DNA from: Bryoerythrophyllum caledonicum
Lineage: Eukaryota; Streptophyta; Bryopsida; Pottiales; Pottiaceae
Length of the DNA stretch: 64,000 bases
NCBI GenBank assembly: GCA_963971425.1
Contig: OZ020514.1
Location: forward strand, 14,575,218-14,639,217
Direction of reading: 5' to 3'
Shown piece after piece: positions 1 to 10,183 of the stretch (positions are counted from its first letter, which is position 1; the number at the start of each line of letters is the position of its first letter). A program made the translations under genes and the position numbers. The notes under the pieces are model-generated. The model made no database searches. It was not told the origin of the DNA and worked only from the letters and a program-made list of their open reading frames with translations.

Positions 1-130
1 CCGCCGGCCGTCCGTCCGTCCGGTAGTGTCCGTTCATCCAGTTGTCCGTCTGGTAGAGGCTGATCTCCGTCCGATAAGAGTCAACCCTGCTTTGACCAAG
101 ACTCGAGATAAACCAATTTACCCACGACCA
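1..130. mobile_element. Terminal sequence of a CpG-array element (left end)
   Basis: The segment opens with tandem GTCCGT words, then GGTAGTGTCC, a GTCAACC/TTTGACC stretch and an AATTTACCCAC motif. The reverse complement of 61,800-61,961 shows the same motifs in the same order and spacing, so this is the end of a member of the same element family as the 10-kb element at 51,843-61,961. The element probably runs rightward from here. Its other end is not identified with confidence, and the window may start a few bases inside or outside the true terminus. Confidence 0.6.
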
Positions 131-159
131 CAAAGGCGACTATGTGGCTGACACGTCAT

Positions 160-600
160 CAATAGGGTCGCGCGCGTCCAGACAAGCGGGCGAGCGCGTG
201 AAGAGGGCGAATGCGAACAGAGATGGGTCGGGTGCATACTGAAGGCGCCGGGCGCATACAGAGGAGGACCGGGCGCATACCGTGAGAGGCCGAGCGTATG
301 CATGGAGGACCACGCGCGTACTGCAAGGGGCCAGGCCGCGCTGTAAAGGGCCAGGCGCATACTTGGAGAGGCAGGCGCAACCGACCAAGGTCGCGCGCGT
401 TCGTGGAGGGGCTGGCGCGTCCGACCAAGGTCGCGCACGTTCGTGGAGGGGCTGCGCGTGTTTGTGGAGGAGGACTGGGCACGTTCGTGGAGGGGGCTGG
501 GCCGGGCGCGTGGCCTTTGGGATCGCGCGCGTACGGGTATCGAATTTAGGGATCGCGCGCGTACGGGTATCGAATTTAGGGGTCGCGCGCACTCTTTCAC
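160..600. repeat. CpG-rich 21-bp tandem array A1
   Basis: Degenerate tandem units of about 21 bp centred on GGTCGCGCGCGTNCG, G-rich on the plus strand; the last part has two 29-bp units starting GGATCGCGCGCGTACGGG. The array lies between the element terminus and the kinase-like pseudogene. Long Arg/Pro/Ala-rich open frames across it on both strands result from the period being a multiple of three and are not genes. Confidence 0.85.
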
Positions 601-762
601 TTCTTAACATGCATGAGCTTCATGTCGCAATGTGTATGAAAAATGTTAATCTTTTATTTATCACGAGATGGGCAAAAAGCACCGTTACATCACAATGCTA
701 GTACATATTGCAAAATGATCAACAATTAAAACCTTCACTATCATTACGCTAAGTCAAAATAT

Positions 763-2355
763 TTATATCTTATAGCGGAAGCAAGTGTCCGGAACTTCAA
801 AGTTGAATGGTTTAGCCATTAGCTCGTCAACCACTTTGCAGAGTGTTAGACGTTTGATGGGATCTCGCTCCAGTAATTTCTCGATCTTCAATTGAAAAGC
901 TGCGTAGTTGATGGTTGATTTGAAGAATGTTGAGTGAGATTCTTTCTCCCAAATCGCTCTAGCCATCCACCCAACGGAGTACGAATCGGCTAGCTGGGTG
1001 TATTGGTGTCGCCGCTACATCACATCCAATGTCGTTTCCGAATCTTGTGGGCCGAATTTGTAAAACAACTCTGGAGCTACCCAATGTCGTCTACGGCATT
1101 GATTGTCAAGCTCCGTGTCGGTCCGGAATCCATATTTTGATGGCTCTTCGTGTGGTACTCGGCTCGCAATTCCCCAATCACAAACGCCAATGAAGACGGA
1201 CCCTGGTTTCTTTGGAGGAAAGTAGAGAAGCACGTTTGTGGAAGCGATGTCATTGTGAATGACATTTGCCTTGTGGACTTGGGCCATGGTGCACATCAAA
1301 GCCCAGGCAAGTCTTGCTCTATTCTTCCGGAAGGCTAAGATTTGTGTTGTATCCTCCGCCAAAATATATGGAGCTATAAGGATTGAGTTGCTCGAAGCCG
1401 CCGCGGATTTGCCTTTGAATCGACGGTTTTAAAATAGGCCCAGCTACCACCATTCCACCACAATGTGTACGCCTCCATATCCTTCGTATTCACCGCCCAA
1501 AACTTTATAACTCTTGGGTGTGCAACATGACATATCATGGCCTCGTAAGACTGTTGTCTAAATTTCTCCTTTGGATGAGACGCCGTTGGCATTCTCCCGG
1601 CAAACTCCATGTATACCGAAATGGCTTGCACACCCACAATGCGGACCTTCCGAACCTTTCCATATCCACCAACGGCATCATATCCGGAAAGTCCATAAAC
1701 TCCGATATCTTCTGGAAGGAATTGCACGATGTGCAACATATGCGCCCCCATGGCTGACTTCATTGCTTGTTCATTCCAAGGCATACCTCTCGTACGCGAG
1801 CTTGAAAACTTGTTGATGGTGGTCTTCACACCTTTAAGGAACTTGCGGAGTTCCAAGTCTCGTGGCTGATGCTGGCCCCCACGAGGTTTTTTCACCTCAC
1901 AATCGAATACATGCGATGCATTACTTGTGCATTGAGTGATTACTCTCTCCATGAATGAGGCATAGTGATACATGCCATATGCATCCTTGAACGATTCAGA
2001 ACTCTCCAGAGCGCGCTCGAATTTTGACTAGAGGTCGGCATGTAGGCAGATGATTCTTGGCTCTCCCTTCTTCAATTAAACTTGACGGAATCGCAGCACG
2101 TCAGTTTCATATTGTCGACTATAATATTGTATTGCCACACCGAAAAGAAATGCGGTATATTCCTTTGGTGGATAACCGGCATCCTTCTAGTGCGCAGACA
2201 TTTTTTGCTTCGCCCTCTTCGATGGTGCCTTTGGTGCATCAGAAGGATTGCGGCTCAACTCTGCGACGCTAGTAGGTGGAAGCTTAGATGCATCTAGAGC
2301 ATCTAAATCAACATACGTGGGCTGATTTCCAGTATTACGATCAGTGGCCATTGCA
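763..2355 (-). pseudogene. Protein-kinase-like gene, decayed
   Basis: Read on the minus strand, the pieces give a kinase fold in order. A short polar N-terminus starts near 2355. The N-lobe (1973-1374) has a glycine loop GGYGKVRKV, a Glu in the helix-C position and HPRVIKFWAV. The C-lobe (1362-1015) has HND in place of HRD with Asn five residues on (ASTNV), DWG in place of DFG, and VAPELF at the APE position. The last piece (966-763) has YSVGWMARAIW and RDPIKRLT, as in subdomains IX-XI. The catalytic Asp, the Asn and the metal Asp are kept; a VAIK-type lysine is not obvious. A stop lies near 1012, a frameshift near 1365, and the stretch 1974-2186 is not open. The gene sits between two CpG arrays, as if carried by the element. 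Kinase ancestry is fairly sure; substrate and activity are unknown. Confidence 0.7.
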
Positions 2356-2539
2356 ATAATCACAACCCTACACAAACTAGAATTTTATAAAAAAAATCAA
2401 AACCTCCCCCGGATCCAATGTGTGGTGGAACCCCTCTTAGTTCCTAGCAAAGTACGAATAGTACTAGGACAAGGAGCCACTTGAGAAGAGCCTATGTGAT
2501 TGAAATTAGAATCTGTTCCATGTAAAGTGAAATAGAAAA

Positions 2540-3160
2540 CCTTGGCCTCGCATGCGCATCGGCATGCGCCTGACGAAGAGGCCACACGCCCGGCCCGTTC
2601 CCGCTTGCGCCCGGCCCTCCAGCGAACACGCCCGGCCCTCCAGCGTACGCGTCCGGCCCGTAATGGAATGCGCCTAGCGTGTTCCCACGGGCGCCCGACT
2701 GTTCCCGCTCGTGTCCAGCTCGTTCCCGCACGCGCCCAATCTCTTTCCGTTCGCGCCCGGCCTGTTCTCGCGAGCGCCTTTCCGTTCCCGCACGCGCCCA
2801 ACTGTTCCCGCACGCGCCCTGCCTGTTCCCGCACGCGCCTAACTTGTTCCTACATGCGCCCAACTCTTCCCGATCGCGCTAAGCCAGTTCCCGCACGCGC
2901 CAATCCGTTCAGGTTTGCGCTCGGCCTGTTCCCGCACGGGCCTAGCCCGTTCCCGCAGGCGCCCGGCCCAGAGTCCACGCGCTTGACCCTGGATCCTACG
3001 CACGCCTCAAACCCTCAAACCCTACGCCCCAGACCCCGAATCGTACGCGCGAGACCTCTAGGTACGCGCCCGGTCCCATACGACATGTGTGCGTTCTCCA
3101 TGCCGCGTGCGCGCTTGGCCTACTAGTGTAAATGGTCGCGCGCGCCCAGCCTATCTCACA
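2540..3160. repeat. CpG-rich 21-bp tandem array A2
   Basis: About 25 degenerate units of close to 21 bp on the pattern GTTCCCGCACGCGCCCAAC, C-rich on the plus strand. It ends about 250 bp before the start codon of the RING-family gene at 3411. A 194-residue Arg/Pro-rich open frame across it reflects the repeat period and is not annotated. Confidence 0.85.
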
Positions 3161-3410
3161 AACTCCAATTGGAAATCGTGGTCTTCAACTATCTTTTTAA
3201 GGTGGCTGATTGCGTGATCTTCAATTGGGGTTCAAATTTGGACACATTACTACGTCATATTGCATCACCGCATCGATAACCGTTCAAATTAATTAACATC
3301 GCTACCTTGGATCATTTTGAAATCCAAGGTGATAATTTTTGTTTTTTTTTTAGATAAAGCTTAGCGTAGTTAACGAATATTCTGGTAGATTTTTTTACAG
3401 TGTTCGGCTA

Positions 3411-5841
3411 TGGAGAGTGAGAGTGAGCCGGATGCCCAACAACAGCCACCAATGTCCACCGCGCAGAGGAAGAGGGAGAAAGACAAAGATAGGGCGAGGC
3501 ACGTGAAGCTCCAGAAGAAGCGGATGCACGTCTTCAACATAATAGCGAAGATTGCATTCGTAGGTTGGCTAGATGAGCCATCGCCATGGTCGTCTGTCAC
3601 TTGCAAGGATTACATCAAGTGGTGCCACTCCTCGAAGATGTTTCCTCTACATCGGCAATTAATAATTCGTCGCTCAAACAAGGCGAATTTGAAGTATTGC
3701 ATCAATGAGACGTTTCGAGCTCGTGCCCTCCAAGTTCACCAATACTTATACGAGCTCGAATTCATGCCCCCAATGATTGATCCCCCTATCTCCCTTGCAT
3801 GGTATATGCGGAGGTTGTTCTCAATAAGGAAGTGGATTGGAGGACTGTGCGGAAAACTCCAAAAATGCCGAGGGTGTGGATGCATGCCGATGTGCCTAGG
3901 GAGCAACATCGTATGTTTCATTTTGCGGAACTAGGGCCATAGAAAATGGATGGCCTAGAAGAAGTACCTCTAGTTGAATCAGATTCATCACCGGATTCGG
4001 ACTCAGATGGACGTGTAGGTCGACGTTCATCGATTTCTCTAGTGGCGCGTGCGTCACGAAAAAAGCGCCAACCAGTGAAGCTCCATCAAGTAGGACGTCT
4101 ACTGGTTCAAGGAGGTGGCCAAGTAGATTTACCAATCGTAAATCTTGTTGGCGATGATGAACTCGCCACGAGGCTTGAGGGTGTTGAAGACGAAGAACCC
4201 ATCCATGTTGTGGATGAAATGCCAATGATGGATGTCGTAGTCACCACTTCCAACACCAGGCATGTAGCATCAGGGTCCGGAAGTATGATCGTCGATACTA
4301 ACCAAGAGTTTTTGGAAACTATAAGCTTGAAGGATGAGATGATTCAATGTCTCCAAGAAGAGATTGAAAACCTGAAGCTGCAATCCAGTGGAAAGGGTGG
4401 CATTATCACCAAGCAAGCAGCCGAGATAGAAGAGTTGCGTCGAGAACGTATTGCCAGCCAGGCTAATATTGGCGGAGTTGCTCGAGGTGTGGACGAGACA
4501 ATCCTCGACAATGTTATTGGCAACATTACTAACTGCTTGCTAGAGACCCCGACAAGACCACCGCGTCACCGCTTCGCTAGTCGTCCGTTGGTTTTTCTAC
4601 CGCCGTCGACTGTAGCAGCGCAGCCATTTGTAGATTCCATCGGCACGAAGGATTCTCTGTCGTTTTTCCCAGCCAATCCAAGCACGGAACTTGTTCAGCT
4701 TCGCACTACAAACAACATCCTTCGAAAAAGGATTAGATCGGTAAGCGAGCAGTACTATCAATGGAAGGTGGCATGCATCTTGAATGTTGACCGTGCGAGG
4801 CAAATGGCAATAGAGGTCCAGAAGATTGACAACGAATATTTGACGAATAATACGCGCCGTGACTTTGGACTTACATCTTGGGCTCACATCGACGAGATGT
4901 TTCCAGCTGAATTGCCTCTGTTGCCAAATGGTAAATCTATTGACTGGGCAAAGTTGGAGTGGGACCACGCAGAGGCTATGTCTTCTCATGCCCTTCAACC
5001 TAGCAGAAACGTGGCACCACACAAATTATGGCCAACACCAGCAAGCTTCACGCAAAATGAAGATGCTTGCCCGGTTTGTTTAAATCCTTTCGAGCCAGAA
5101 GGTGCATATGGTCTTGGCACGTGTCGGTATTTATACCATCCGATGTGTCTCCTAGGTGGTATCTTGACACGTAGGTTTTGCGCAAAGTGTAGAGCACCAT
5201 TTCATAAGCGCTTGTATGAATTGTTTGGCCTCACCACCTACATGCCACCTAGTTGGGAGTTGAACCCAGAGAATGCGCCTGGGGATGCCTATGCTCAAAA
5301 GTGGGGAGAAGATTTGGTGTGGAATTGGCGTGCAGGGTGCCACCTGCTACATAAGTCCAGTGTAAGCTCGCAATTTGGTTGGGAAAATGACCACGAAGAA
5401 ATTATACGAGTGGCCAAGAAGCTCATATCGGGAACCACCGCAAACCATGTTGGTAAACGAAACTTCTTCTACCAAGTCATGGGCGGATATTGGGATGCTA
5501 GGCGGAAGCTATTTCAATTTGGGCGACGTCCAGATGGGAAACTGTGGAATAATCAGGGACGTGTGGTGTCAGAATTGGGAGAGGTCACTGATCTTGACCT
5601 TCGCAATGCGTTGCAATGGGAAGAATCGCAATGGAAGGAAACTTGGAAGGAGGAAGCTATTGACTTCCTTTTTGAGGAACATAGTCCGGCCACTATGAAG
5701 ACTCTCAAAGCACTTCGGAACTCCAAAATGTTACGTGCTCTCGTAAATGTGGATGGGCCTCACCGAAGGACGCGAGCGGCTCGTAAATTGCTGGATGATC
5801 GGGCCTCAAGAAGTGGTGAACCAAGTGGAGCCGATGCCTAA
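3411..5841 (+). pseudogene. RING-finger protein, family copy 1 (nearly intact)
   Basis: The longest member of a four-copy family in this window. The N-terminus (3411-3775) is basic, then has the family signature SPWSSVTCKDYIKWCH and an NLKYCINETF motif. A frameshift near 3795 moves to the frame that carries VYAEVVLNKEVDWRT; a TAG stop at 3940-3942 precedes a 631-residue open frame from 3946. That part holds an acidic Ser/Asp stretch, a coiled coil (about residues 125-170 of the long frame), and a RING-like cluster near residues 375-420: CPVC, then C and H-x2-C, then CAKC. A Trp-rich C-terminal domain follows. The RING suggests an E3 ubiquitin ligase or protein-binding role, but the cluster is not a canonical RING-H2. 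Array A2 lies just upstream. With one frameshift and one stop it may be a recent pseudogene; an unrecognised intron is a less likely explanation. Confidence 0.65.
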
Positions 5842-6039
5842 TGAAGTGGAGTATATGCAAATAGAATGCAAGATGAAAGCGTAGCATTTGTAACCATTTT
5901 GTTTGTTGCAAAATTTGCATGTGCAATATAAATATAAGGACATCTTTAAAGCATTGACCCATTTTTTGCATCTCCTGTGAAACATTGAAGTTAGTTTGTA
6001 ACATTTAAGGTAATCCAATTTGCAAGAACTGAACTTTCG

Positions 6040-6440
6040 ATGGTCCCTGTTCGCAAGCGCCAGGCCCCACAGCGCACGCACCCAGCCTCAGAGCACACGC
6101 GCCAGGTCCCCATTTGCGCGCGCCCTGCCACTGTTCATGTGCGCCCGACCCCAAAGCGCGCATGCACGGCCTCAAAAGGCACGCGCCCGGCCCCCATTCG
6201 CGCGCGCCGAGCCTCACAGCCCACGGGCTTGGCCATAAAGCGCACGTGCCCGACCTTGAAGCGCACGCGCCCGGCCTCAAAGCGCACGCGTCCGATCCCA
6301 TTCGCACGCGCCCGACCCTATTCGTACGCACCTGGCCACTGTGTGCATACACGCGTGACGATGATTGGTACGCGCGAGACCGTCCCATCTCGTTCGCGCG
6401 CGGCCTACGGAGGGCATGCGCGCCTCACTACAAGTTTGGA
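6040..6440. repeat. CpG-rich 21-bp tandem array A3
   Basis: Units of 21 bp on the pattern GCGCACGCGCCCGGCCTCAAA, clearest at 6235-6330. It ends about 150 bp before the start codon of family copy 2. Open frames over it on both strands are products of the periodic sequence. Confidence 0.85.
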
Positions 6441-6489
6441 AATCGTGGCACGATGGGCCCACTTTCCAAACGCTTTCGCTTGCAACTGC

Positions 6490-6495
6490 CACGTG
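6490..6495. promoter_or_regulatory. G-box CACGTG upstream of family copy 2
   Basis: CACGTG lies inside a 10-bp palindrome (GCCACGTGGC) about 95 bp before the ATG at 6586. The same sequence block, beginning TTGCAACTGCCACGTGGC, precedes family copy 3 at nearly the same distance. G-boxes bind bZIP and bHLH factors in plants. That it works as a promoter element here is inference from position and conservation between copies. Confidence 0.4.
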
Positions 6496-6585
6496 GCGGC
6501 TGTTTGCTAAACACTATTGGGAAGTGGGTCCCGGTGTCTATTGATACCCTTTTACTCCCGGCACCCCTTCATGCTAGTTTCAAGC

Positions 6586-7538
6586 ATGGACTCATGTAGG
6601 CCTCCTGAGATTCGGGCTTCCGAGAAGAAAATGAAGAAACTACATCGTGATGCGGGACGAGTACGCAACCACAAGCAGAAGAAACGCGTTCACATATTCG
6701 TCAATGGTGAGGTGAAGGCATTTCAAGGCTATTTAGATGTACCAAGTCCGTGGACATTTACAGAGTGTGCAAAGTACATTGCTTGGTGTCATATGGGACG
6801 AATGTGGCCGCATTCGCGGTATTCGCAATTTCGGAAATACGACAAGGGTAATTTAAATTACTGCACCAATGAAGTATTCAAAGAACGGTGCATCCAAGCG
6901 TACCAGCACATCTACAACACGGCAAAGGTTCACCACAACAAGGTGAATCTATCCATTTAACGTATGGTGTATGTAGAAATTATACTCGAAGTAGTAGTCG
7001 ATTGGAGGACGATGGAAATACAACCAAACTCGAAGATGACACCAGTATCTACAGCGACACTACCAATAGAGCGCAAGTTTCCGGGCGAAGCTCTAGGAAA
7101 AAATGCCAAGGAGGTTGAAGTTCGATACGAGGAAGTCGTGTGGTCTGACACTTCCAGTGACAACTCGGATACTGGGTGTGACTCAACTTTTCGCAAGGAG
7201 ATTGAAGGCTTTATGAAATGCCATTGGCTAGATTCTGCCATCCAAGAAACACCGACAATTGGAGAAGATTCCGGCAAGGAAGAAGATCCAACTGAGATGG
7301 ACGCTGTTGCATACGAGAACATCAATGAAAACTTAGAGTCTTCTGATGATGTTCCAATTGGACGAGAGGCTCATCTTCAACTTCTTGCTAAATATCAGCA
7401 AAGTTATAGGAAAACAAGAATCTGGTAGAAGAAGCCAACCGCAATAAAGAAGAGCTTCAAAAATTACGCGCTGTATTCCAAGAAAAGGACAATCAAATCC
7501 AGGAATACGCAAAGTTGGTGTTTACTTTAAAGTCGTAG
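6586..7538 (+). pseudogene. RING-associated family, copy 2 (no RING domain)
   Basis: Starts at ATG 6586 with a short N-terminus, a basic stretch, then the family signature SPWTFTECAKYIAWCH, NLNYCTNEVFKERC and YQHIY. A TAA at 6958-6960 interrupts it. After a small frame change it continues with MVYVEIILEVVVDWRTMEIQ, an acidic SDTSSDNSDTG stretch and an acidic tail; a further frameshift near 7415 leads to a coiled-coil end (EEANRNKEELQKLR) stopping at 7536-7538. Compared with copy 1 it lacks the RING and the Trp-rich C-terminus. Its upstream 120 bp resemble those of copy 3. Function is unknown; the N-terminal domain has no name I recognise. Confidence 0.6.
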
Positions 7539-8440
7539 AATTTGATAGCAATGGAAGTAGTGCCATGAATGATAAACGGGCAATTTTGTAACATTTTGAA
7601 ATCATAGACCTTGTGAATTTTGTAAATTGTACTTCATTTGTAAATGGCTTTAGTTCAAAACAATATTGTTTATCTCTGATGTTAATCAAGTTTGTATGGT
7701 TCAGCATGTTTTTTAATTTGTACAATGTAATAAAGTGAATGTTCTATACAGTCTTGTATATGTTTAAATTATATATTTGATGAATGTGGTATGATCTTCT
7801 ATAATTGTACAACTTCATGCACCCCAGTCAATAAATTAAATTCACTTTTGTCTAATATTTGATAACCGACTACAATAGTCTCTGATATCATCGAGATCTT
7901 TTTTGTAGTGGAATTTATATCATGTGTTGAAGAATAAAACTTAAACTTTTGTCTCAAACATGTCAATCATAAGACTAAACAATAAAAATCATGTTACTTT
8001 CTTGCATAATAAATGATTTGGGATGTAACAAAATCCCCAATATTAATGCAACATTATTATTCTTGGTTGAATTATATGTAACTAATTGCAACGGCCTTCC
8101 AAATGATAAGAGATGGCATTCTACCATACAAATTATCCATATTATATCTTAATATGAGTATAAGTTTGCGGAACAAATCATTGAGCATGCTAATTGAAGG
8201 TACTAACTCTCCTCAAAAAATCATTAAGTAAGTATAAGTATTATGTACCTAAGTAAGTATAAGTATTGTATAAGTATGTATAAATATTTAGTATTATATG
8301 TATAAGTATAAGTATTGTATAAGTAAGTATAAGTTCAAGGCACTAGGTTATAAATAAGTAAAAGTATTGTATGTCAAGTTCAAGGCACAAGGTTATAAGT
8401 AAGTATAAGTATTGTATGTCAAATTCAAGGCACAAGTTCA
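7539..8440. other. AT-rich spacer with TAAGTATAAGTATTGTA repeats
   Basis: No gene is visible. The first part is AT-rich. From about 8220 to 8430 the word AAGTATAAGTATTGTA recurs in loose tandem, and two copies of a TCAAGGCAC phrase occur at about 8334 and 8372. Short open frames here look random. Confidence 0.6.
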
Positions 8441-8449
8441 AGGCACACC

Positions 8450-8545
8450 CCTCTCTCTTACGCGCACAGCCCTCCGGCGTACGCGCGCAGCCCCTTCGCA
8501 TACGCGCGCCTCTTGGTCGTATGCGCCTGCCGTAGGTCACTAATT
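8450..8545. repeat. CpG-rich 21-bp array A4 (short)
   Basis: Four to five units of about 21 bp on the pattern TACGCGCGCAGCCCCTTCGCA, close to array A3 in sequence. It ends about 165 bp before the start codon of family copy 3, the same arrangement as the other arrays. Confidence 0.75.
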
Positions 8546-8609
8546 TACTATAAATATTAGATTTCAAAGTTACGAGCCCCACTTCCTACGCACTTTGGCT
8601 TGCAACTGC

Positions 8610-8615
8610 CACGTG
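8610..8615. promoter_or_regulatory. G-box CACGTG upstream of family copy 3
   Basis: CACGTG in the palindrome GCCACGTGGC, 94 bp before the ATG at 8709. The block around it matches the one before copy 2, including a later GGTGTCTATTGA phrase. Use as a promoter element is inferred. Confidence 0.4.
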
Positions 8616-8708
8616 GCAGCTGCTTGCTTGGCACTTTTGGGAAGTTTTTTACGGTGTCTATTGACACCTTTGTATTTCGCCACCTTCGTATTCCTCTACC
8701 TTGTCACC

Positions 8709-9635
8709 ATGGATTCTGGACAACCATCTACCACTAGCAGTCCCCATGGAAAACGACAACATGATTTTCGTCACGCACGCTCAAAGCAGAAGAAGCGCCT
8801 TCACGTGTTGATGGATGAGAAGATGAAGGTATTTTTTGGTTGGAAGGCAGTTCCAACTCCATGGACATTTGCACAATGTGCAAAATACATTGGATGGTGT
8901 CATTTAGGGCACCTCTGGCCATACTCGCGGTATTCTTTCATGCGACATACAAATAGGGCCAACTTGGAGTAGTGCACCAATGAGTTCTTTAAGGAGCGTT
9001 GCACCCAAGCGTACCAGCACATTTATGACGAGGCGAAAGTGCGTTGCAACTCGGTAAATATTTCAATTTTACGGATGGTTTACGCGGAGGTGGTACTGGG
9101 CGTACCGGTTGATTGGAGGACAATGGAAATTCAAACACACTCCAAGATGGGGCTAGTCATTGGATTAACAATACCGTTTCTGCGGAAGTTTCCAGGAGAA
9201 GGTCTCGGGAAAACCATGGAGGTTGAACCTTCGAATCAATAAATCGAGAGGTCCGCGTCTTCATCTGACAACTCGGATACTGGATGTCATCAGTTTGTGC
9301 GTAGGCAACAAGAATTGTCCATCATATCAGGCTTGGACCCTAAACCGTCGGTTTCACAACAAGACGGAGATGCGACAAAGACGGAAGCGGTACTTGAGGA
9401 GGGCGTGGATAATAATAAAAAGTCTACGGAGGGTGATTGGGTGAGTTGTGATGATTATCTTCGAGTTGTGAAGCGACTAAATGAAAGCTTGAACGTAATT
9501 GAGGATCTAGGAGAAGATCTCGATGAGAAGGATAATGAAGTTGCAAAATGTTATGAAGAAATTTAAGACTTGAAGGCACAAGTTCGGGAGAAAGACAATC
9601 TTCTTTCATTTTTTACTCGCTTTAGGGGAGTTTAG
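8709..9635 (+). pseudogene. RING-associated family, copy 3 (no RING domain)
   Basis: Starts MDSGQPS, then a basic stretch (KQKKRLHVL), the signature TPWTFAQCAKYIGWCH and a Tyr/Arg-rich segment. A TAG at 8971-8973 replaces the residue before the conserved CTNEFFKERC. The frame continues to YQHIY, then MVYAEVVLGVPVDWRTMEIQ and a FPGEGLGK motif shared with copy 2. A frameshift near 9240 leads to an acidic, coiled-coil tail (LNVIEDLGEDLDEKDNEV) with a TAA near 9564 and a final stop at 9633-9635. The domain order is that of copy 2 and it too lacks the RING. It is the family member next to the first hAT gene. Confidence 0.6.
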
Positions 9636-9829
9636 AACTACAACAGTGCTAGATATGTATATAGAGCAATGTTCTTTCTACAATTTTGTAACTGCCATTC
9701 AATATTGAGCGATATTTTGTATGTTTAATAAAACCTTGTAAATCGAGTGGCATCATGTATATTTAGTGGATTTTTATGAGATGTTTTACATATCAAAGTG
9801 TTAAGTGTTGCAATGTTTCAATATACCGT

Positions 9830-9990
9830 CGAATTAGTGCGCAAGCCCCAACATTGTGCACGCCCGGCCCTGGAACGTACGCGCACGCCCCACAGCGTGC
9901 ACGCCCAATCCACAGCGATCGTTTTTGGATGGAAGCGTGCGCGTTCGGCCCACAGCGTGCGCGCCCCCAGATACTCCTGCTCCAACACTA
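9830..9990. repeat. CpG-rich 21-bp array A5
   Basis: Units of about 21 bp of the form GCGTGCACGCCCAATCCACA and GCGTGCGCGTTCGGCCCACA. It ends roughly 190 bp before the hAT start codon at 10,184, continuing the pattern of an array before each coding module. Confidence 0.75.
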
Positions 9991-10183
9991 TATAAGAACC
10001 ATATGCGATGTGCTTGACTCACCTCACATCCTTGGCTTCATGTCCTGGAACTCCTTTTTGGCTCCTTGCATGAATCTACAAGTTTGTGAGTGATCTTTGG
10101 GTCCACATTTTCTATGCATATACAATTTCCTATTACTTTTGGCGGATTCTCTTTGGCACAACATTGCCGCCAATTTTATTGTG

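Noticed and set aside
118-701. Open frames of up to 160 residues, Arg/Pro-rich, on both strands over array A1
   Set aside because: They follow the 21-bp period, have no domain, occur on both strands at once, and vanish at the array border.
2397-3126. Open frames of 123-194 residues over array A2
   Set aside because: Periodic translation of a repeat with length divisible by three; same case at 6,005-6,599, 52,047-52,959 and 60,846-61,824.
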